Made by a program: the position numbers and the translations under genes | Assembly: GCA_949316235.1 (NCBI GenBank) | Contig: OX438753.1 | Span: 22,934,801-22,998,800, forward strand | DNA from: Oegoconia quadripuncta | Taxonomy: Eukaryota; Arthropoda; Insecta; Lepidoptera; Autostichidae | Length of the DNA stretch: 64,000 nucleotides | Reading direction: 5' to 3' | The notes under the pieces: generated by a model | What the model saw: only the letters and a program-made list of their open reading frames with translations | Told to the model about the DNA's origin: nothing | The model's database searches: none | Shown: in pieces, positions 32,594 to 43,390 of the stretch | Layout: each line of letters opens with the position of its first letter | Numbering within the stretch: the stretch's first letter is position 1

Positions 32594-32936
32594 TTTTTTT
32601 TTTTTTTTTTTTTTATCCATAACGGGTTGGTACTTGACCTCAATCACACCTGATGTTAAGTGAAGATGAGGTCGAAGATGGAAGCGAACTGACCCGGAAA
32701 CCCCAACACATTTGGGGGACTGGCTATCTTATCTCTGACAACCGGAACACGACAATGCTATTAACATTGCTGCTTGGCGGCAGATTTAGATAAGATGGTG
32801 GTAGCTAGCCAGGCGGACATTTAAAATGCCCTACCACCAACCAAACCGAGTACTTAAACATGTACCCCGCTGGGGATCGAACCCGCGACCTCCGAATCGT
32901 AAACCCAATGTTGTTTACATTGAGCCACGGAGGCGG
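32594..32936 (-). mobile_element. SINE-A, full length with TSD ATCATA (reference copy)
   Basis: ATCATA at 32588-32593 and 32937-32942 flanks a 343-bp element. On the minus strand it starts CCGCCTCCGTGGCTCAATG and carries the B box GGTTCGATCCC. Its body ends ACCTCATCTTCACTTAAC...GAGGTCAAGTACCAACCCG and a poly-A tail of about 20 at 32594-32615. Both pol III boxes are intact. This copy defines the family's ends. Confidence 0.85.
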
Positions 32937-32942
32937 ATCATA

Positions 32943-34900
32943 GTTACTTTCATCTATCAGATTTTTTCTTATTATACACATTAAGGATCTTAAATATTGT
33001 AATTAAATTAATTAAAAATTAAATAAAATTTATAAATAAACAAACCTTTCAACGTGTATAAAGAGTATGACGTATTGAGACTGATTACACAAAAACCTAG
33101 GCCAAGGGGGGTCGCGATCCTCATGATAGCCCCTGTTTCCGCTGTTGAGATAAAAAGGTATTTACTGGTATCACTGGCCGGCCTCTTCCTTTGACGATTT
33201 CAATTCACTCGTTTTCCGCTCCGAGTACGCCGTAAAGTCGATTTCGCATTTTTTTCTTTGTTGTTTCGGATACGATACAACCCCTCTATTTGTGAAGGAT
33301 TCAGATGCTTATAATAATATAAGAGGCTTATATAAATTCGGTAACGATTAAACACCTTATTACTAATTTCATCACCATCACGCTAGTGGCTATCTCGTAG
33401 TGAAACGCCCAGCATCGAACTTTCGAAAGGACAACAGCACAGATCCATACATCTTTGGACCAGTTTGTTGTCACTTCAATTAATAAATATAGTCTTGAAC
33501 TCTTAGTATCAGACGTGCTAAAAACCTAACACATATATTTTTAAAGGACTTTAGAAAAGAACAAAAGAGGTTTGAAATATGGTTTGGGGAACTTTGAAAT
33601 TATATACTGGCAACATTAACCACATGCATTCTCACGCATGGAAACAAGATGCTAGGCCAAAGAAAAATTGTTTTTTCTTTTCAGAGTCGTCCGTCGCTCG
33701 CTCGCTGTTGCTGGTATCCCCATGGACGTAACAGTTTGATTGTTACGTCCATGGTTACCCCTACTTAAATTATAACCTCACAGTCAAAAATGTCAGTTGT
33801 CAGTTGTCACTTGTCTATTTTTTTTTTTTTTGGAAAGAATTTAGTTTTTGTATAGTTTGTGAGCCAAAATGTTTTCTGAGAGCGATATTTTCAAATATTT
33901 CTTATAACTATACTAAGGTTCCAAAAATTCTTTTGAATAGCTAAGTTGATAGTCTTTAGTACCGGCTTTTTTTAGGTGTACTTTTTATTAGGTGACAAAA
34001 CACTGGCCCAAAAATGCGGATGTCTTTTGCAAATCATTTTTCTACCACTTCCTGCTATCTGTTTGAGCCCAGGGAAAATACGGTAAAAAATTTGCTTAGC
34101 TAGACATAATTCAAAACCGACTTATATAATTGCTATCTTATAGAGCTATATTAGAGATGTAATTTTGAATAATTAAGCCTAAAAAAACGAGCGCTTAGTC
34201 TACCATTTCTTTATAAAACCCTATTTTTGATTTGTATCTTAAATTGTTCAAATTATTATTCAAAGACTTTCAGATATAGTTTCACTTTCTTTAGTCCCTT
34301 TAATAGGACAGTTGTTGCAATATTTGGCTAATGATGGTGAAATATCTTTTAATGTTTCGGTGTCAAATGTGCTAAGAAGAATAGCTTCTGAAATCACCAC
34401 GGGCTTTGAGTCGTTCTTAACAGAGCGTCAATAACAATTAATACTGACTGATATTTAATTAGGTAGACTTTAGTTAAACACGGTTAACTCATTGATGTAT
34501 AAAAAACTAAGCATGTTCTAGTTAGGCGTGCATGTGTTTTAGCTGAAAATTGTCGTCGAGCTGCATTGCTTAAGAAATAAAAATGAGAACTAATATTTTG
34601 TAACGATAATTCAAGTCGATAACATTCATTACTATTAAATTCATAATATCAAATACATTACATAATTCAAGTCAGTTAAATTCACTAGTATTACATACAT
34701 TAGATAATTTAAATTTCCACCTTATGATTCAAAAAATTCTTTAATTGAATAGAATGTGTATGGGAGAAGCTTCTTCTTCAATTTTATTTTGAGTTTATTA
34801 GTTATTTAGGCAATTTATTAAAATAATAGCACGGATACAAAATTTTGCATAACTTGGTTAGACAAAATAATACGTATGTGATAATCATGATAGAGTTTTA
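32943..34900. other. Mostly unplaced sequence
   Basis: No coding region or placed repeat. It contains a strong hairpin at 33720-33754 next to a CGTCGCTCGCTCGCTG tract and GTCAGTTGTCAGTTGTCAC repeats (33790-33810). Confidence 0.35.
33720..33754. repeat. 14-bp perfect inverted repeat
   Basis: CCATGGACGTAACA (33720-33733) and TGTTACGTCCATGG (33741-33754) are exact reverse complements around the 7-nt loop GTTTGAT. Imperfect pairing extends outward (GGTATCC / TTACCCC). No target-site duplication was identified. Confidence 0.75.
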
Positions 34901-35160
34901 TAATAATAATAATAAATACCTTTGCACATACACACAGCGCCATCTAGTTCCACACTAAGCAACTAGACTTGCATTATGGATACCAGAGGGTTGATAAACT
35001 ACACAAATACATTTTTTTTTCGTAAATAAATACATAAATAAATGAAAAACATTCATAACTCGGGAACACATGTCTGTATTCAAAATACAAAAATATGCCC
35101 CTAGCGGGATTCGACCCCGCGACCTTTTGCCATAGTAGTTAGAATTTTCAACCAGATCGT
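34901..35160 (-). mobile_element. SINE-B, near full length
   Basis: On the minus strand: the head up to the B box GGGGTCGAATCCCGC (35105-35119), CTAGGGGCATATTTTTG, the body TTCCCGAGTTATGAATG, GTATTTATTTACG, TCAACCCTCTGGTATCCATA, CTAGATGGCGCTGTGTGTAT, and an (ATT)n tail at 34901-34915. It gives the uninterrupted structure against which 35375-35862 is compared. Confidence 0.75.
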
Positions 35161-35233
35161 CAATATTAAAAGCTTGTTTTTAAAAGTATTTCCATTTATT
35201 TGAGTGTTTTCTTATGTGTCTTTGTGAACGTAG

Positions 35234-35273
35234 TGGTAGATGTCAATGCTTCATCTAACATTGACATCTACCA
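35234..35273. repeat. 15-bp perfect inverted repeat
   Basis: TGGTAGATGTCAATG (35234-35248) and CATTGACATCTACCA (35259-35273) pair exactly around a 10-nt loop. It lies between two oppositely oriented SINE-B copies. Function unknown. Confidence 0.75.
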
Positions 35274-35374
35274 ATTTATTACCATCTACTAATTAGGACA
35301 TGAGGTCCAAATGTAACAAGATGCTTCTGTATATAATATAGAAGCAGGTTATTGAAGTACGCACCTATACACTG

Positions 35375-35862
35375 TTTGGTGTAGTGGTTAGAAACTCTGA
35401 CCAATACACCAAAACGTCGCGGGTTCGAATCCCGCTAGGGGCACATGTTTGTGTGATGAATACAGACATGTGTTCCCGAGTTATGGATGTTTTTCATTTA
35501 TATATAATATATTTATTTACAAATAAATTAGACGCAGCAAAGAAGTGTTGGCACTATGTAGTCGTTATAGCTGGATATTGAAGCTATTTCAGAATGAATT
35601 TTATTAAAAATATTGTCTGTTTGTATCATCAGGTAGCAAACTTATTTCAATACTAAAATAAGTAACACACGATTTATTTTTGTATTTATTTACATGGAGT
35701 ATTTATTTCAAAAAAAAAATGTATTTGTGTAGTTATCAACCATCTGGTATCCATAACACAAGCCTAGATGCTTACTGTGGACCTAGATGGCGCTGTGTGT
35801 ATGTGCAAAGATATTTATTTATTTATTATATACAAAATGTTAATAATAATACTTGCTACTAG
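35375..35862 (+). mobile_element. SINE-B interrupted by a 162-bp insert
   Basis: Head GGTGTAGTGGTTAGAAAC, B box GGGTTCGAATCCCGC (35420-35434), body to TATTTATTTAC (35510-35520); insert 35521-35682; then TATTTATTTAC again (35683-35693) and the SINE-B 3' half (CAACCATCTGGTATCCATAA, CTAGATGGCGCTGTGTGTAT). The repeated 11-mer is a candidate target-site duplication, although AT-rich. Confidence 0.7.
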
Positions 35863-36197
35863 CTCGCGTAGGGACCAAACCACTCTTCGTAAAAATAACA
35901 TCTGTGCTTATATTCTCTTCGTAAAGCTTATAGTATTAACCTCAAGAACATTAGGGCTGAGCGTAGGTGTGAATGAGATTTTATAGATTCCCCAATATCG
36001 TAATAGCATCAGCGTCGAAGCCCTAAATCGTGTTGGCTAATAGAAAATGCTCTAAAAACTGTTTTACCGCGTTTATGGCACTATATGTGTATCAAATTCA
36101 CCTCTAAGCGTGGGTGTGACAGGTAAGTGAAGGCTTTACAGCTTTTAGATTTTTTTATTTGGGTCAATAAACAATGAAACACAGTTTGTATTTATAG
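35863..36197. other. No gene recognised
   Basis: GCGTAGGTGTGAATGAG (35960) and GCGTGGGTGTGACAGGT (36107) recur about 147 bp apart, perhaps an old duplication. Nothing coding. Confidence 0.35.
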
Positions 36198-36265
36198 CTA
36201 GCTTTCCACCCGTGGCTTCGCCTGCGTGGAATAATTTTATCACGGAAATTAAAACGGAAACTAAC
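36198..36265 (-). mobile_element. Helitron-like 3' end fragment
   Basis: On the minus strand, CCGTGATAAAATTATTCCACG-type sequence ends GCCACGGGTGGAAAGCTAG at 36198. About 68 bp survives. Confidence 0.55.
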
Positions 36266-36635
36266 ACGGCATAGGCGTCAAAGTTGTAGCACCCCTCAAT
36301 TTGCGTCGGGGCTTAAAAAGTGCCATTGCCAACCCACCAAATCCAAGCGTGACAATAACGCCTAATTCTCCTAAAAGCATCGGACCCTACTGAATAAAAG
36401 ACTCCTAAGCCTCAACACCTTCTATATCCCTTGGAGGGATTTGCCTTAATCGTTTGATTGATTGATAATGTACTCGCAATAAGAAAACCCCCAGAAACGT
36501 GGGACAATAACCACTAATGCGGTTCCGTTCTTTTGCGCCCTCATTAGCTCTGTCCCAGCACGCAAAGGGCCTGTAATGTAATCCCAACTAATCCCATCAC
36601 ATTCCACTCCAAATCCTATCCCAATCCTATACCAA
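36266..36635. other. Unplaced; possible repeat at 36400-36590
   Basis: The minus-strand open frame at 36405-36587 (contains RVHYQSIKRLRQIPPRDIEG) sits in sequence that feels like a known interspersed repeat 3' region (TGCGGTTCCGTTCTTTTGCG). I have no second copy here to prove it. Confidence 0.3.
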
Positions 36636-37146
36636 TCTTAACTAAAACTAATTATAAATGCGAAAGTGTTTTTTTTTATTCACAACGGCTTAGCACTTGA
36701 CCTCAATCACACCTGATGTTAAGTGAAGATGAGGCCGAAGGTGGAAGCGTAATGACCCGGAAACCCAAATATTCGTGGAACTGGCTATCTTATCTCTGAC
36801 AACCGGAACACAACAATGCTATTAACATTGCTGTTTGGCGGCAGATTTAGATAAGATGGTAGTAGCTAGCCAGGCGGACATTTAAAATGCCCTACACCAA
36901 CCAAACCGAGTAGTAAACATGTACACGGAGCTGTGTGTGTATATAACCTCTTCACGCCTGGACAGATTTGGTTGAAATTTGGTAGGTAGTTTAGGACCTG
37001 GATTAACATGTAGATAGTCTTTATCCCGAATAAGTGAGTGGTTCCTGTAGGATAGGTATTACTGGTGGGATTACTTTTGAGTCGGAGAGTGACGCATTTT
37101 GTAGAATTACGAGTTCTACGCGGATAAAGGCACGGGTAACAGCTAG
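36636..37146 (+). mobile_element. Helitron-like element with SINE-A nested inside
   Basis: The left end TCTTAACTAAAACTAATTAT follows an A. The right part (from about 36925) has TATAACCTCTTCACGCCTGG, AGTTTAGGACCTGGATTAAC, ACGCGGATAAAGGCACGGG and terminal AACAGCTAG followed by T. A minus-strand SINE-A occupies 36667-36922 between them, so the host Helitron predates it. Confidence 0.65.
36667..36922 (-). mobile_element. SINE-A, 5'-truncated, inside Helitron
   Basis: Poly-T at 36667-36676, ACCTCAATCACACCTGATGT and the body as usual, with homology ending at GTTTACTACTCGG/CATGTAC before the B box. A GTGT at both junctions is too short to prove a target-site duplication. Confidence 0.7.
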
Positions 37147-37839
37147 TCACCCATAAATATTAGTAAAGTAACTCAATTATCATTCACCATCTACTGATAA
37201 CCAGTTTTAGGCTCCCAATAGGCACTCCATCTTTAGTACTTGATGAAATTGAAATGGGAGCACCTCGAGAATACCTTCTTTCCAATAAAAAAGAAATTAC
37301 GCAAATCAGCGACGGGATGTTAAATCAATCGGTGTACATAGAAAAAAGATACATGCGCGACGAATGAGAACTCCTTCGTCGCAAACTCCACCACTATGAC
37401 AAAGTAGCTGGCTGCCAGTGTTTTAAATAAATCACACCGCTCGCTTTCTTATGAGCTCCTAGTACTTGTTCACCTAATAAACTATTGAATGAGGCAAAGC
37501 CTCAGGACAAACTGTACCCATCTGGGGATGGATTACATTATCGTTAGTTGAGAAACGACACAGTGCAAAAGCAAACAGAAAGACAAGTTCAATCCTACTT
37601 TCGCTGTAATGCAAAAATACTGCCACTTTGTACCTCAAGTATCCTGTTATTTAAAGTAAAATATGCATTGATTGGGAGACTCTACCTCCTGCGATATAGG
37701 TTGCAGGTGAAATATAGCAGCAAAGATATCTCTTCATGAAATATAATTTGAAATTTGTATAGAATTTGGATAACGTAGTAACACATCGTTCGGCGAAGAG
37801 TCTCTTACTTAATTAACTAATACATCCACGATTCAATGT
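37147..37839. other. No gene recognised
   Basis: GAGCTCCTAGTACTTGTTC (37453) resembles ATGCACTCCTAGTACTTGT at 31210, possibly an old repeat. No gene. Confidence 0.35.
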
Positions 37840-38095
37840 CAATACAGGTTAGATTCCCCTACACCATGTTTACTACTCTGGTTGGTGGTAGGACATTTTT
37901 GAAATATCCAGCTTCCTCTACCTAAGTCTGTCGCCAAGCTGTAATGTTGGTAGAATTGGTGTGTTCCGGCTATTTCAATTAAGATAGTCAGTCTCCTAAA
38001 TAGGTTGGGGTTCCAGGAGCGCGCTTCCATTTTCGGCCTCATCTTCACTTTAACATGTGATTATAGTCGAGACTAACCCAATGTGTATATTAAAA
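37840..38095 (+). mobile_element. SINE-A, degenerate
   Basis: CTCTGGTTGGTGGTAGGACA, CTAAGTCTGTCGCCAAGCTG, GGTGTGTTCCGGCTATTT and TTTCGGCCTCATCTTCACTT follow the family order with heavy divergence. Confidence 0.6.
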
Positions 38096-38112
38096 AAAAC
38101 TTCACTAACCAC

Positions 38113-38388
38113 AATCACCTCAATCACACCTGATGTTAAGTGAAGATGAGGTCGAAGGTGGAAGCGTACTGACCCGGAAACATCAACACATTTGGGGGAC
38201 TGGCTATCTTATCTCTGACAACCGGAACACAACAATGCTATTAACATTGCTGCTTGGCGACAAATTTAGATAAGATGGTGGTAGCTAGCCAGACGGACCA
38301 CCAACCAGACCGAGTACTTAAACATGCACCCCGCTGAGGATTGAACCTGCGACCTCCGAATCGTAAACCTAATGTTGTTTACATTTAT
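38113..38388 (-). mobile_element. SINE-A, inverted next to the previous copy
   Basis: A good minus-strand copy: CACCTCAATCACACCTGATG...GGTCCGTCTGGCTAGC, CTGGTTGGTGG, TGCATGTTTAAGTACTCGG, with a small deletion of AAATGTCC-type sequence. It ends in the head at TAAATGTAAACAAC. With 37840-38095 it forms a large inverted repeat. Confidence 0.75.
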
Positions 38389-39915
38389 ATGCTATAGATT
38401 ATAGTCGCGCGAACAAATATTTCCGTAGATGTGATCCATTTCACTTAACTCGCCGGATTTCTTGTCGCATGATAATGGTTAGATCGATGATGAAAGAGCG
38501 TGACAGAAAATTAGGTAACACAACGTTGATAATAACATCTCCGGTTTTCCGACTTGATAAGGAGATTTCTTGACGTTTCATTCAATACCATGTATTTTCC
38601 ACACACACATAAATATAAATATAAGCTGTATATAAGTGTAACAAAACATTAAAGAATCAAAAGACTGAGAAAAACTTATAGAATGATACTTGAGATTATT
38701 CTATTTCTTTCGTCTAATCTGAATTTGAACAGTATCAAATATATAATATTTTATTGAGAATGAGACTCGATCTCAATCCTGAGACTGACCCGTCAATACG
38801 GCCCTTAGTTTTTTTAAAAAAAGAAGCTATTCTACAAAAGATAATAATAAATATAATACGCTTATAATACGCGTACGCTGGGCGGCGCAGCCACACAGCA
38901 CTGATTTTCAGCCTGCCCCTAACTACAGTAACAACAGTTTTTTTTTAATTTACGCACATATCACATACAAACATCTTTCAATAAATGTTAAATATTATAA
39001 AGTAGGATTTGCTGCTATACAATAATGAAACAAAAAAAAAAATACCCAACTTTTAAAAACATTACTACTTATTTTGATGAGTACTTTTGTCAAATCAAGA
39101 AAGAGTTGTAAGAAATACTGTTCTACTTCAGTTTATGTTTGTAGTTCAAACTTCAAGCATCACACATTTAAACAACATATAATTGTTATAGAAATAGAGA
39201 TGGATTTAAAATTAAATACAATCGAAATAAATGTCACAATCATATAAAATATATAAATATCAATGAAATCAAATAGATGGTCAATGTTTGAAAGCTAAAA
39301 ATTAATTTACATCATAAAATAATTTTTCGCACAAAAAGTCCTTTAAAGTATCTGGTAATTGTATAGTTTCACTGACATGTAATAACATTTTTTCTGATAT
39401 CCTCTTGTAGAAAGACACTACCAACTACTTTCAGAGATAATTGCTCTCACTAGGGCATTGCTAATTTATTTAGTTACCGAGTTCAAAATTCTAACTAAAA
39501 AGCCTTCATGTCGATACTAAATTTCAATCCACCGCTAGATTTTTACATATTTCATTACAATTTTAAAGGACACGAATTCATTCATGAATCTTGAATAATC
39601 GATCTCTATTTAAAAGTGGAGGGACCATTGAAGTGGTTTGGACCCCAACCCTAACTTCGTCGATGTGAATAAATCTGTCTGTGACGTAGCGATGCGCGAC
39701 TTCGAATGATTATTAGGCATGTGATTACTAATATGGCTATTCGAATGGAAAATTAGGAATATACTAATATCCTTTCATATTCGAATACGTCAATTGTTGG
39801 ACATAATTCCCCGTAGGTTAGGCCTTATTGGCTGATTTGTATCCAATTAGTTACATTTGGGTGGGTTAGGTTGGTTGGGAAACTTCTTTTCTGCTTCACA
39901 CCTTTAACTCTTCTT
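38389..39915. other. No gene recognised
   Basis: AT-rich. AGCACTGATTTTCAGC at about 38898 matches the LINE-UTR word at 11500 in the same orientation. A GCGTACGCTGGGCGGCGCAG patch precedes it. Nothing coding. Confidence 0.35.
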
Positions 39916-39919
39916 TTTA

Positions 39920-40625
39920 AAGTGCTTTGCACCTATACAAGATTGGCATCGGATGCTCGCTGCAGGCTGTAGCGGTAGAGATACTCTCTTGTGTCGTTCC
40001 TCCCGCTCGCGGAGTTTCTTTTGCCATGGCCGCCATGGAATTCCTTTAAACCGGCTTCGAACCCAAATCGGCCGTAGCAAAGATAAACCGTGCAGGGGGG
40101 TTACTCTGATGGTGGGAGTGATCGGTACGAATGCGGAGTATTTCCGCAGAATAATGGATCACCTATTATATTGCTCCGCGTGTCTTGACAGTTGCACGTA
40201 TGACGACCTCCTTAATGCCACAGCGAGTGCTGTTATTGGAGTGGCTAAGTTTTGGTCTAATAAAACTTGAAACTTGCCTCGACTCGAAAATTAATTAGTC
40301 TGGGACCCAAGGTAGCAATACCGTGCATACCATTATTGATCGTGCTTACAGGAGTTGCAGAAGCACGAGTGTGGAGCCGGAAAATGTTGGACATACGTCT
40401 CTGCCGCGCAGTTGCAACACTTTTTAAGGGACAATTTGCAGAAGTAACCACGTTGTGCATGAAGTTTGGCAATCGTAAATTTTTGGGGGTTTCGCACCAA
40501 TGATGCTGCAAGAGCTTTGCGTTTAAGCACTTGGTTCCTTAGTCGCTATACTCAAGGAAAGAGTGGTTCTATTCATCTCTGTCGGGAACGACACGGCTGT
40601 CACCCATGGGATGAATTTACTACTA
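39920..40625. other. Unexplained block of higher complexity
   Basis: Less AT-rich than its flanks, with overlapping open frames on both strands: plus 39953-40270 with VIGTNAEYFRRIMDHLLYCS, plus 40267-40503 with RVWSRKMLDIRLCRAVATLF, minus 40257-40511. Composition suggests former coding or structured-RNA sequence. Apparent frames change around 40265, as in a decayed gene. I recognise no protein on either strand and no second copy here. Confidence 0.3.
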
Positions 40626-40659
40626 CTTATTAGTAACTAATAATAATAACTGACTACTA

Positions 40660-40812
40660 ATTACTTTCGCCAGCGTGGGATAACTTTATCGCGGACTTTC
40701 CTCACGTATGAAATATTTGCTTATTCTCTTACTCTTTTTATCGGGATTAAAGATGTGCTGTGTTGTATTCTAGGGTCTGTTCTACCTATGCACCAAATTT
40801 CCGACTAGATTG
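40660..40812 (-). mobile_element. Helitron-like element, degenerate
   Basis: CGCCAGCGTGGGATAACTTT, ATCGCGGA and TTTATCGGGATTAAAG plus TCTGTTCTACCTATGCACCA follow the minus-strand order of the family. The 3' CTAG has become CTAA. Confidence 0.5.
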
Positions 40813-40937
40813 AAAATAATTACTCCAGAAACTGATAGGTAAAGTTCTTTTATAACCGGATATGGAAAACCAACTCAACAAACTAACAAAACTCTTAAAA
40901 AAGCAAACTACCATCAAAATTAATATAAAAGTATACG

Positions 40938-41252
40938 ATCAATGTAAACAACATTGGGTTTACGATTCGGAGGTCGTGGGTTCGATTTCCAGCGGGGTAC
41001 ATGTTTTAAGTACTCGGTTTGGTTGGTGGTAGGGCATTTTAAATGTCCGCCTGGCTAGCTACCACCATCTTATCATATCTGCCGCCAAGCAGCAATGTTA
41101 ATAGCATTGTTGTGTTCCGGTTGTCAGAGATAAGATAGCCAGTCCCCCAAAATGTGTTGGGGTTTCCGGGTCAGTACGCTTCCACTTTCGACCTCATCTT
41201 CACTTAACATCAGGTGTGATTGAGGTCAAGTACCAATCCGTTGTGCATAAAA
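40938..41252 (+). mobile_element. SINE-A, head slightly truncated
   Basis: It starts within the A-box region (ATCAATGTAAACAACATTGG). The B-box area GTGGGTTCGATTTCCAGCGG has one change, and the rest to GTGCATAAAAAG is well conserved. Confidence 0.8.
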
Positions 41253-41464
41253 AGCAAGGCTGGTGAAGCTGCCAATCACCAAGAGCATGCTTCTATCTCG
41301 TGTCAACGTCGAGATGACTGGGAGTCATGGTAGCCCAGTTGGTCAATGTTTTTAAGCTGTCTCCTATGGATCACCTAACTGTCCTCCGAAACACGGAAGC
41401 ATTTGAAATGCTGCTAGTGGTCACCCTTCCAAGGCCTGCTGCGCTAGATGTTCGATGTCGAATG
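41253..41464. other. Unplaced moderately GC-rich segment
   Basis: AACACGGAAGCATTTGAAAT-type sequence and GTGGTCACCCTTCCAAGG show some likeness to 52690-52735 (AGCACGGAAACCACAAATGG, TGCTGCAAATGGTCAAC). It may be an old shared repeat. No coding call. Confidence 0.25.
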
Positions 41465-42010
41465 ATAAATCAAATTAAATCAAAATATTTTATTTCATAG
41501 GATAAAATTATCACTTGATAACGTTACTATTAATATTACACTTCAATTTACGGCTCATTCACAAAGCTGACTCCCCAGAGAAGAACGAGCAAGAAACTCT
41601 AGGGTTGCTCTTTTAAACAGATTATGGGTTACAATTTGTGATTTGATAATTATATGAATAATAAGACAGCTATGTCCATGCTTGCTTATCATTCAAATAG
41701 TGATTTTATAATAGCCTTTTGCTAATAATTTCTGTTTTATGATTGCTTTAAACTTATTTAAAGGCGAATTTTGAATGTCTACTGGAAGCTTATTATAAAA
41801 GCGCATATATTGCCCTTAAAAGGATTTACTAACTTTGTGAAGTCTTAATCGGCTAACATAAACAGATAACTGGTTCTTATTCCTTGTAACATTGTGCCTA
41901 TCACTATTTTTAGCGAATAAAGTTATATTTTTTTTGCATATAACAAATTCTCATAAATGTATTGGGAAGTCATTGTTAAGATATTAATTTCCTTAAAATG
42001 GTCAGTATCC
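41465..42010 (-). pseudogene. L-II LINE RT C terminus and 3' UTR, antisense
   Basis: The minus strand encodes HFKEINILTMTSQYIYENLL, then after frameshifts MRFYNKLPVDIQNSPLNKFK and KLLAKGYYKI, the same C-terminal block as 46253-46465. The 3' UTR includes GTTTCTTGCTCGTTCTTCTC and a TGAAATAAAATATTTTGATT tail ending near 41465. It has multiple frameshifts and stops. Confidence 0.7.
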
Positions 42011-43235
42011 CTCGAAGTCGCTCATCGCTAGTCTATAACATTATCTTTCACTTTGTCTACAAGCAAGTAGAACCTAGGAAATAAGGGCTCATATTGGAAT
42101 GTTTTCGACAAAAATATTATTAAGTATAGAGGAGCTGTCTTTGTCATCGTAGGTATACTCCCCTTGACATATCGATTCGGAACCAATTTACAACATCTTA
42201 TAAGAACATTTTTTGGAACAAGACAACCTCACCTTTTGGAATGGTATCAAGGAATGCCGATGAGGCAAAATTTCTTGGAAAGGAATAAATGTTATTGTTA
42301 GGAAAATAATACCAATCAAACTAATATTGCAAGTACCAACAACTTCTATCATCTATTTGACAGTTATTCGAAAATTTCGAATTATTTATTATCAATAATG
42401 TGCTACCACTATAATTACTTATAGCAGAATTTTATAGTGACATTAGGAGAACTCGGGCTCTTAAGGAGATGAGTATATAAATAATGTACTGTAATTTATT
42501 TATTTACAATTATAAATTTACAGTTTTACACTAAAACATTTTATAAGTTATTCGACAAGAGACACACAAAGATTAACGATATTCGTTATAGAAGATCTTT
42601 ACCATCAGTTTCTGGAGTAATTATTTTTAATATTGGCACAAGAACGAATGCAAATATTTCACGATCACCGTCAGATCATCTGCAAATATGTCAACATTTT
42701 GGATCTCTTTCGTAAAGTTATTAATTATATCAATAGCTCTAGCGGAGGTCGAGTTTCTGGTGTGTTTAGTTCGCAGTCCAGAAGTACTATGGGTAAGGTG
42801 ATGTAATAATCCAATGACAAAACAGACAAATCGATAAATTTAAGTTTTCTAGATGAAGCTTATTCTGTAAAGGTAGTACAAAACTCATCTATAAACAAAA
42901 CATGGGTTATACCAAAACTAAAGGAAATTCCAATATTTACCATCATCAGAGAACTAAATGGATCTAGATTATCTTACCATTATTGCGTTAACGTCTACAT
43001 GCACGAGGTATTCAACCGAGTGAAGCTCATTAGGTCATTTAATAAACTGGAACTATAAACTGATGACAATAAAAGTGACGAAGTTAACGTGAGATAAGTG
43101 GGTGATGATGGGACCGATGAAATCAATGATGAATTTGTTAACGAAGTTATTCTTATATTACTACATAAATTTAGACAGAAAAAAATAACCACCATAAACC
43201 ACCGTTTTAATGGTTTATTCTCTTAACTATTTTTC
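42011..43235. other. Mostly unplaced; possible antisense coding relic
   Basis: A minus-strand stretch of about 60 open codons around 42635-42800 contains QNVDIFADDLTVIVKYL, an F-x-D-D word like RT motif C, without other RT blocks. 42585-42638 is an inverted match to 40813-40865. No gene. Confidence 0.3.
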
Positions 43236-43390
43236 ATATATGCATGTATTTATTTACAAAAAAAAATATATTTGTGTGGTTTATCAACCATCTGGTATCC
43301 ATAACACAAGCCTAGATGCTTACTGTTTACCTAGATGGCGCTATGTGTATGTGCAAAGATATTTATTATTTATTATTTATTATTATTATT
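43236..43390 (+). mobile_element. SINE-B 3' half
   Basis: ATGTATTTATTTACAAAAAA, CAACCATCTGGTATCCATAA, ACCTAGATGGCGCTATGTG, and an (ATT)n tail. The tRNA head is missing, so it is a 5'-truncated copy. Confidence 0.65.

Noticed and set aside
39863..39880. Telomere-type repeat (GGTTAGGTTGG)
   Set aside because: Only about two imperfect TTAGG units; chance occurrence.
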